DNA from: Typha latifolia
Lineage: Eukaryota > Streptophyta > Magnoliopsida > Poales > Typhaceae
DNA length: 64,000 nucleotides
Reading direction: 5' to 3'
Assembly: GCA_019914945.1 (NCBI GenBank)
Contig: CM034105.1
Coordinates: 1,674,001 to 1,738,000, forward strand
The notes beneath the pieces are model-generated. The model searched no databases. It saw nothing but the letters and a program-made list of their open reading frames with translations, and was not told where the DNA came from. Position 1 is the first letter of the stretch; each line of letters begins with the position of its first letter. Of this stretch, positions 56,153 through 64,000 are shown in pieces. The position numbers and the translations under genes are program-made.

Positions 56153-58158
56153 AGCTGTTGCATTAATTGGATCTACCAAATAAGTTAATATAGCAATCAG
56201 TCAATCGTAACAGAAAATACATGAGGTTGGCATTACGGATGCTTCGGTGGTTCAAGTTATTTCATTCAGTCAGCTCGATATTTCTTTATTCATTTGCTAC
56301 GCTCGTATTGTCTCGCATTATAAGAAATTAAGGTATTCAAGAGCTCGATATTTCTTTATTCATTTTCTGCCACTCCTTTTTTGTGTGCTATGGTCTTTGT
56401 CTTTTAGGAAGATGCATAAATGATAGAAACCAATGCTGTTTTTGGCTTAAATTTGGAAAGGGTTGAACACTCGAAATCTTGTGTATCGCCAGTTTGCCAT
56501 AATATAAATCTCTACTAGTATCCATGAATATATGACACATCATCGAATCATTTAAATCTTATATTTTATTAATAATTTATAAATATTTAATATTTTTGCA
56601 TATTATTGTCTTGAATGATCAGTAGCTTTTTACTTATATAGCATCTTGTGAATTTCTCATTTAATATGACCATTAATTTTGCTATTAAGTAATTTATTAT
56701 AATCTATTGCCATTTCATTTGGTCTTGTTTTATGAATTTATATTGCTTCTGCTTCCTCCAACCGTGTGCTTACAGCAACCAACAGGACAGCACTTGTTTC
56801 TATATATTTAACAGCATAAAGCCGGAATCTCAAATCGGCCACCTGTTTGTTTGGCTAATTGTTATGCATTAATTCGATAGTAATAGTTACTAAAATTCTT
56901 ATTTTAGTTATAATAAATAAAAATTATTATTCTTATTTCAACTCTATTCCATTCACACATCTATGAAACTGAAACTATAGATTATATAGCTTCTTGGTTT
57001 TATAAGTTGCACTTCCTAACTTGTGGATGAAATGCTATCTCTGGCTCTCGGGAAAGGAAAAGAAGAAAATGACAACCAACATCTTACTTTTATGAACTGG
57101 AAGATGCCACCATTGATTTCGATAAGAACATATATTTTTTTTTGAAGTAATGATAAGAACATTATATCTGGTCAAGAATAATCCTTAAAGTTAAGTGATA
57201 TGATTTTTAAGTCTAATAATACCCTCTAAAAGATGATGAAGAAAAGAAGAAAAAAGAAAAAGAAAAAAAAGAGGGTCGAGCATTTCTAATGTTTGCCTTA
57301 GAAATAAAAGTAACCAGGCTTTGTCCCAAGTATGCCTCTAAACCTATGAGGCCATGAGTTATTAGATTTGGGGCCCCAAAATTTGAAGTATTTGGTCTTA
57401 TGGTGGTCTCAGTTGGATACCAAAGAATAACAACAATTAAAGAGAACAATAAGCTTACTTGGTCTTGATTGTTTATATTTTTAAGAAAACGAAAGACCAT
57501 ACAAGATAATAATGAGACCAAAATCCGAGTTTGAAACTCTTGTGTCTAACTCTCTGAATGATATATAAAAACTAATTTTTTATTTATAAATCTCATGAAA
57601 CATACTTGATTAATTTCCAATATCTAAGATGAGCCAATGTGCAGCATCATAGCATCTCTTGTAAATATTCCTTCTGGCAAATAACTTAGCGATATCATCA
57701 ATGAGCTCATTGGGGACTTTCAAGATTATAATTATGATTAATTTTTAAAAAGACATTTATGAAATATTCATGATGAGTGGCTGTTAAATTTAGTATTTAG
57801 CAAAAATTACTATACGTGTGCACATAAATGGAGTGGATGAGTCTAAAGAGATGCAGTATGGGTATAAAATTATTTCACTAATGATCGTTCTCTCAAGGTA
57901 TAATAATCCTTATTATAAATATTAGATCCCTTCCCTTAACTTTATATATTTGAATGATCAAAATCCTTTTTTTTTTCAATTTAATTAGGGCATTTCCCCA
58001 TTTCTTCTTAAAAAAAATTCTCTTACATTTTAGATGTTAAATATGTCCACTAATATTTTTTTTTTAAAAAAAAAGATCTATCAAAAACACTCCTTCTGTT
58101 GCATTTTACCTAATTTTGTTTAAAAGAAAAACACCGTGCTATTAATCTTAATTACTGC
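56153..58158. other. Gene-free stretch between GDSL C and the relic
   Basis: Gene C 3' UTR is followed by AT-rich DNA. The sequence agctcgatatttctttattc occurs twice close together (56273 and 56341), a small local duplication. Nothing else was recognised. Confidence 0.4.
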
Positions 58159-58310
58159 AGGGTTTACTAATTAAAAGGGCTCTGTAAGGTCTGCCGCGGA
58201 GGAGGTGGGCCATACAACTGCAACCTTAAAGCATTTTGTGGTGTGCCAGGTGTTAAGTGCACGTAGTAATCCATCAAAACTTACGTTATTTGCATGGAAT
58301 GGCGTTTCTT
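58159..58310 (+). pseudogene. GDSL last-exon relic
   Basis: This begins at an intact-looking acceptor (attactgcag) and matches the start of gene D's last exon. It has gtttac, then a frame break, then CKVCRGGGGPYNCNLKAFCG and VPGVKC, where gene D has LKVCCGGGGPYNYNFSASCG. Two stop codons follow (tagtaa), then decayed pieces corresponding to PSTYVNWDGV. The DNA gaggaggtgggccatacaac is shared exactly with gene D. No earlier exons were found upstream. It is a leftover of a sixth array member, or of a partial duplication of gene D. Confidence 0.85.
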
Positions 58311-58971
58311 CTTATTTTCCATAGCTAAATAAATATTTGTTATTCTACCCTGAGGATTTCGTTTATTTATTAGGAAGAATAATTTTTACATTAATAGATG
58401 GATTATTTTTTAAGAAAAGGTTTGTATGCAAATATTTTATCATTCAAATATTAATTTATCAACTATAGTCTATTAGATAAAATAAAAAGAAAATAGTGTG
58501 ATGATTTTTTAACACGAGTCACACACTAGATTAAAAAACTTAAGGGTTAATCCATCATAAAAAGAAATATTTAACATAAGATATTGCTAGCATAAAAAAT
58601 ATGGCATAAAATCTACCTTATAAGTGAATAGAGTAATAGAAGATGCTAGAAAATGCATACAAGGTAAAAGTTCTTCCAAGGCAACTCACAAAACGCAGTT
58701 ACTGTTATATGATTTTACTTAGATTTTTTTCTACAGAACTAACACACTTATTTGCTTGAAAACAGTTCAAATTCCTACTTGTGAAATTTTTTTCAGTATC
58801 GGTAGAGGAATAAATCCTAAGCCTAGAAACATGGCATTAACGTCTTTTCCAGTTATGTTTTTTTTTTAATGATCCCAAAATGGATTCTTAGGATGGATGA
58901 TTGATCCCGTTATAGCAAGTACTTCACGTCTGCACTGGAAGGTTTTGATGGCAGAGTTGCCGATGGAGACA
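58311..58971. other. Intergenic before GDSL gene D
   Basis: AT-rich DNA and the promoter of gene D. No other feature was seen. Confidence 0.4.
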
Positions 58972-58979
58972 TATAAATA
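58972..58979 (+). promoter_or_regulatory. TATA box of GDSL gene D
   Basis: TATAAATA lies 57-64 bases before the ATG. It follows the words gatggagaca and precedes a block ending taatcgagcaaatg. Both are conserved before gene E, which supports it as a core promoter. Confidence 0.6.
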
Positions 58980-59035
58980 TGAATCTTATTCGTTCATGGT
59001 CTCATGCGTCTATCCACCTCTAGTTAATCGAGCAA

Positions 59036-60673
59036 ATGAAAGGGCTCTTATTCCTATCCCTGTTCCTCTTCCTCTCTAAGTTCTTCTCTCTCGCCAACGC
59101 TAAGTACAACGCCATCTTTAGCTTTGGGGACTCGTATACTGATACCGGTAACTTCGCGGTCTTAACCAACTCACCTGGCTCGCCTCCTTATGGCATGACC
59201 TACTTTGGCCACCCGGCCGGCAGAAGCTCCGATGGCCGTTTGGTTATAGATTTTATTGGTATTATTAAATTTCCGGTACCATCTTATTTAATTAAATTAT
59301 TAGATAATCATAATTTTAATTTTTTGAAAGAATTATATCTTACTATCTTGTGATTAAATATAAATTTGCTTCATCATCTTATAGTTAGAATAGTTAAAAT
59401 AATTGAGTTGGCTCAGACTTGGCTTGAAAAGTTTTGATAAGACTCAAAATAATATATAATAATATGAGTACTATTTTTTAGATTATATTATACTTCTGTT
59501 ATATCTTAAATTTTGTTTAAATAAATTATTATGTATTCTGATATTATAGAGTTTTAATAATTGTACTGTATCTTTTCTAAATACACGGAGCTCACCGGTA
59601 TAATGTTTTGTTATGTAGCTCAAGCATTTGGGCTACCATTGGTTCCACCCTACTTAGCTAAGAGCAATAATTACAACCAAGGAGCAAACTTCGCTGTTTT
59701 TGGAGCGACAGCACTTGGCTCTCAGAATAATACGTCGACGAAGGCACAACAGCAGGGCACTTCATTGGATGTCCAATTTCAGTGGTTCGAGGAGTTGAAG
59801 CCTTCGCTTTGCAACACACCTCAAGCTTGCAAGGATTTGTTCGCTCAATCCCTCTTTTTGGTTGGAGAGATCGGTGGGAACGATCACAACTTCATGTTGA
59901 TGGCCGGAAAAACTGTGCAAGAAGTGGCAAGCATCGTCCCTAAAATCATCGCAGCCATTTCTGCCGTCGCCGAGGTAGCCCTACTATAGTTTAATCTGAG
60001 GAATAAAAAAGAGAAGTAGAATAAATTGACACTATCCAAGTACGTACCTACTTGCTTGCTATTCTTTTTTATCCAGAAACTTATCAACGAAGGTGCGACT
60101 ACTTTGGTGGTGCCGGGGATCTTGCCTACCGGATGCGTGCCGGTCATCCTAACACGATTCCCGAGCCAAAACAAAGACGACTACGAGCCTAACACCGGAT
60201 GCCTAAAGAATTACAACGGATTGAGCAGCCTCCACGACGCATTGCTTCGCAATGCAGTGACTGATCTACGGGCCAAGTATCCACAAGCCAGGATCATCTT
60301 CGCCGAATACTATCGCGCAGTTATCGATTTCCTAAGCAATCCAGCAAACTTTGGTACGTACATTCATACACATATTGTATGTATATATACATCACATGAA
60401 TGTTGTGTATGATTATAATTTGTGTTGATGTTAGGATTCACCGGAGGATCTCTTAAGGTTTGCTGTGGAGGAGGTGGGCCATACAACTACAACTTTAGTG
60501 CTTCTTGTGGTGGTCCTGGTGCCAGTGCATGTAGTGACCCATCGACCTACGTGAATTGGGATGGAGTCCATATGACCGAAGCTGCTTTCAAACAAGTTGC
60601 CACGGGTTGGCTCAACGGGCCTTATGCCGATCCACCCTTATCAAGCGTTCCGAGTTATCAACTCGCTCATTGA
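59036..60673 (+). CDS. GDSL esterase/lipase, array gene D (intron 2 lost)
   Basis: Four exons: 59036-59258, 59619-59974, 60077-60353 and 60435-60673 (TGA). They encode 364 residues. The signal peptide is residues 1-22 (MKGLLFLSLFLFLSKFFSLA). Block I is FGDSYTDTGN with Ser33. Then come [52 protein letters not shown] and WDGVHMTEAAF. All catalytic residues are present. Exon 2 runs straight through CNTPQACKDLF, where genes A-C have an intron after PQ or EQ, so introns 2 is precisely absent. Compared with A-C it lacks the LCV(N/D)G insert and has GEIGG instead of GEFGG, marking a second subtype with gene E. Predicted secreted, substrate unknown. Confidence 0.94.
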
Positions 60674-61470
60674 GTCACTGACGAAAAATAGAATTGTAGC
60701 TAATAAAATACTTGTTCTTTTACAAGGAATTGAATTAATGATATTTAGAGTTGTCTCTCTTACGGTAAATTTATTGATTACATTATCTGAGATGGATGTG
60801 ACAAAAATAGCATTAACACCGGCATCAACTACTTACTTATAAAAGTGGGCAACTTGATTTGAAATTAATTTTAAATTTATATATAGTAATTAGGTTTGAA
60901 TTAATATAATTTTGGTTTGAACTAATTTTAAGATCGAGCAAGCTGATCAATAAATAATTTCAAACTTAATTGAACTTGAAATAGATCCAATAGTGAATGT
61001 TATATCACAATAAAGAAAAGAAAATTATTAATATAATAGGTAGGTAATTAAGCAATGAAAATGATATCTAGATCAGAATACTCTATATGAAGCTTATTCT
61101 TGCACCATATAGTAGAGAGAAAATTCAATAACTCTTCGATGGCGTAGTTAGCTGTCAAGTGCATAATTAATTGTCAGTATTTAATCATGCATATCCACCA
61201 CACTTTGTTTCATCCCCTTCAAATCTATCACACACTTATCCCCTTGCTCTGTCTTTCTGCACGCTCTGCTCCAATTCATCAAGGCACACATTTTCTTATC
61301 CTGGTATTCTCCTCACCATAAAAATTATTGGTATATTCTCTATTTAAACCAAGCTGGGATCTCAAATAATGAAGGATATATGCTATAAAATTATAACAAT
61401 TAAGATTGCATTAATCAAAATTATAACAACTGCCACTAAATACACTGCTTCTCATGTGGGTGGCATTCTT
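60674..61470. other. Gene D 3' flank
   Basis: 3' UTR and AT-rich DNA with no recognised gene. Confidence 0.4.
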
Positions 61471-61474
61471 TTAA

Positions 61475-62185
61475 AAATTTAGATGTGTATTTTGTTTAAA
61501 ATTAGAGCGTACAATTTGCATAGGTGGTACATATATATTACATAGACGATACATAACATTTTCTTAGAAATATCGATGCGTATCTTGTTTAAAATTGGTT
61601 CTTATATTTTACATAAGCAATACGTATAAATTACATATGTTTTGTATACGTTTTAGAAATACTTTACATGGGTAATGTACATAATTTTTTACTAGGTTTA
61701 CTAATATGTTGGTGTTAAATCTTAAAATATATGCAATCTTCTACTAGCGAATTATTTTCTTGGTGTTTGGCGAACAAACCTAATGATAATATTTTTATCT
61801 TAAATTTTATTTCTTTAATATTTGGTCCTTATATACAACTATATATTTTAATACTTGAAAGTTTTTCTTTCGGTTTACAGAGGTGATGAACAAGATTTTT
61901 TTTATCATTATAAATGCGTCCCTTGCTTAATTTTGAAGTGCACATTTTGTATAGGCAGTATGTATACTTTATATAGGTGATGCATAAGGCTTTTTTACTA
62001 TTATCAATATATATTTTGTCTAATTTTAAAGCACACATTTTGTATAGGCATTGTACATAATTTATATAGGTCATGCGTAAGACCTTTTTACTATTATCAA
62101 AGCATATTTTATCTAATATTGTGGTACACATTTTGTATAGGTGATGCGCAATATTTAAATATGTGATGTTTAAGACTTTTATACC
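61475..62185. repeat. Minisatellite with ~92-bp period
   Basis: The word cacattttgtatagg recurs at 61942, 62034 and 62127 (steps of 92 and 93), and ctattatcaa at 61998 and 62091. More diverged units (gcgtatcttgtttaaaattg, then acataagcaatacgtataaa) extend the array left to about 61475, with a weaker gap near 61690-61890. Each unit reads like ...ttttgtctaattttaaagca, cacattttgtatagg, then a variable tgtacataatttatataggt. Because the period is near a multiple of three, the minus strand shows a repetitive 143-codon frame (LYKMC repeats), which I regard as non-coding. Confidence 0.75.
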
Positions 62186-63297
62186 AATTTTAATCAAAGA
62201 CACATTAGAAAAATTAAAGTAGTGAAAAACATTATCAAAATGATATACAAATATTGACAATATTTACATAGATGTGCACCTATTTTGAGCAAGATAAAAT
62301 AGTCACCAAAATATTAATTTAATTTAAAAAACTTCAAATTACCGAAGAACAAAATGAGAAAGATGAATAGTGAACAAAATGAGTGAGATATTAAATAAAG
62401 GAACTATCGTTTAAAATTATCAAATGAGACCATTTAGAGGAGAAAGAGTATTTAAATTGTTATTGATAAAAATAGACGACGGAAGAAAAATGAGAGAAAG
62501 AAAATAACAAACGAATAAGAAGAACATTGAAGAAAGTAGTTATTTAGAAAATCACGTTAAGAAAAATCACACATAAGTCTTTTTTTTAGTTTGTTAGGCA
62601 TAAATTAGTAAATATAATAATTTGGCGGGTATTAGTTCTGCTATTTTAGGACATGACAGTTTTTTAAAAATTTATTAGGGCTAACTCAGTTAAAAAAAAC
62701 TCCATATTACCTATTATTGACAATTCGACAATGACTGGACTTTTTAGTGAAAATCTCTCCCCATCATGGATCCTCTTATTTAATTAAGTCCCTCCTTGCA
62801 CTAAACGTCTACAGTAAACCCCCATTAAATAATACACTATTCATGACAACCCATGAAATTAATTCTGAAGGAAACCACTCAGCATCCAAACGTGGTTCAC
62901 ATATTTTATCAAAGTCCAACATCAAGTCTTCAACCACGGACCCTCGATCCACCATGCTACCGTAGTATTTCATGTGACCATGTGTTGCAAAAACGTTAAG
63001 ATACACCTACAAAGATTTAAAATCATTTTCAATTTTAGATAATAGATAAATTTTGTCAACTACTTTTTTTTTTTTTTTAGTTGGAAAGGTATAAACTATT
63101 ACCTTCAAAAGGGTGCAAATGCAAAACCTCCGGGTATTAGAAAATATCTGGAGTGTCCCTCAGCTGCTGAGATTGCCAATATTTACCCATGGACGGTTTT
63201 TTCCTTCTTTTTATATTGCACCAGCGAGATATTGATGGTTGGCCCCGTTTTTAGCAAGTGAAGATTTTTTTCACCGCACAGTGCCCATGGAGACTTT
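62186..63297. other. Gene-free stretch before GDSL gene E
   Basis: AT-rich and with no recognised frame or RNA gene. It includes a T run near 63065-63079 and the upstream region of gene E. Confidence 0.4.
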
Positions 63298-63305
63298 TAT
63301 ATTAA
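63298..63305 (+). promoter_or_regulatory. Candidate TATA box of GDSL gene E
   Basis: TATATTAA follows catggagact at the same relative place as TATAAATA before gene D, about 65 bases before the start codon. The motif is weaker than that of gene D. Confidence 0.45.
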
Positions 63306-63367
63306 TAGGAACCTCATTCTTGTCTCCGTGTATCTTATCCAGCTCTATTCCTCCTCTAATCGAGCAA

Positions 63368-64000
63368 ATGGAGCAACTCTTATCCCTAATCTTTGTCGTC
63401 TTCCTCTCTACCCACTTCTGTATTGCCAACTCTAGATACAACGCCATCTTTAGCTTCGGGAACTCGTATACAGATACGGGTAATATTGCAATCTTGGCCC
63501 AATCCCTTGGCTTATCCCCTGTAGCAATGAACTTTCTTCCTTATGGCATGACCTTCTTTGGCCACCCTACTGGCCGCAGCTCTGATGGACGTTTGGTTAT
63601 AGACTTTATCGGTATTATTAACTTACTATCTACTCTAAATTTTTTTTTATAAGATATATATATGTTAAATACATAATATATATTGCTGGTATGTTGTCTA
63701 CAGCTTAAATTTTTTAAGTTATCTAACATTATAAAATCAAAAAGAAGATTTCCCGGACTATCTTACTTATTAACTCCTCTTATATATGAATATTTTATGA
63801 TATATGCTCTTGTAGCTGAGGAATTTGGCCTCCCTTTGCTTCCACCTTACTTAGCTCATAGCAATAATTATCAGCAAGGAGCAAACTTTGCTGTTGTGGG
63901 AGCCACGGCACTTGATCCTGAATTTTACCAGGAAAATAATATGACGAGCATACGTCCGCTCAACGTTTCATTGCGTGTTCAACTTGGGTGGTTCGACGAG
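63368..64000 (+). CDS. GDSL esterase/lipase, array gene E, 3' partial, GNS variant
   Basis: Exon 1 is 63368-63611 and exon 2 runs from 63816 past the window end. The start at 63368 gives MEQLLSLIFVVFLSTHFCIA, a good signal peptide, and lines up with gene D's start. The upstream in-frame ATG at 63287 falls in the TATA-like region and is rejected. Block I reads FGNSYTDTGN: the Asp before the nucleophile is Asn32, from an AAC codon where gene D has GAC, while Ser33 is kept. [16 protein letters not shown] and GANFAVVGATALD are normal. An extra LGLSPVAMNF segment before [11 protein letters not shown] lengthens the loop compared with gene D. Oxyanion and block V lie outside the window, so activity cannot be judged. 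Confidence 0.88.

Noticed and set aside
61829..62260. 143-codon minus-strand frame with LYKMC repeats
   Set aside because: Explained by the 92-93-bp tandem repeat. The DNA repeat extends beyond the frame and drifts without keeping codons.
63239..63367. Longer N-terminus for GDSL gene E (start at 63287 or earlier)
   Set aside because: It would put the TATA-like region inside the coding sequence and bury the signal peptide. Gene D supports the start at 63368.

Overview
The window is nuclear DNA from a flowering plant. Its genes have many GT-AG introns, the set includes a plant CLE peptide gene, a bromodomain GTE factor, cytosolic ribosomal protein eS8 and a GDSL-lipase family, and the intergenic DNA is AT-rich with LINE and MITE debris. 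First exons are markedly GC-rich compared with the rest of each gene, which is usual in monocots, but I cannot name the species from the sequence alone. Exon boundaries were worked out by hand from GT-AG sites, reading-frame continuity and known family sequence. Every complete model sums to a whole number of codons.

Layout. 1-4354 (+): the 3' part of a YCF45/SpoIIIAA-type P-loop ATPase gene. 6550-6771 (+): a single-exon CLE signalling-peptide gene. 7430-12080: a pile-up of three decayed L1-type LINEs. 13981-16947 (-): ribosomal protein eS8, with a 1.9 kb intron carrying repeats. 17190-18900: three small non-autonomous DNA transposon candidates. 19429-22360 (-): a small GDSL/SGNH esterase of the At5g45920/isoamyl-acetate esterase type. 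It is divergently arranged with a bromodomain-NET factor at 23859-25942 (+), whose 3' UTR may be spliced over several kb. 32093-34460 (+): a DUF455 ferritin-like protein. 35410-38879 (+): mitochondrial malate dehydrogenase.

39931-64000 (+): a tandem array of secreted GDSL esterase/lipases, all on the + strand. It holds three genes of one subtype (A-C), then a last-exon relic, then two genes of a second subtype (D and E, with E cut by the window end). The array keeps a common intron-phase pattern (1,1,0,1). Gene D has lost intron 2, and gene E reads GNS instead of GDS at block I.

How the genes relate. The housekeeping genes (eS8, malate dehydrogenase, GTE) look unlinked in function. The functional cluster is the GDSL array, probably apoplastic or secretory ester hydrolases that arose by repeated local duplication. 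No virus, CRISPR array, complete rRNA/tRNA gene or complete LTR retrotransposon was seen. I did not find a convincing new multi-gene system. The most distinctive items are the evolving GDSL array, the CLE gene, a 0.3 kb duplication with a duplicated flank inside the GTE downstream region, and several uncharacterised MITE/minisatellite families.
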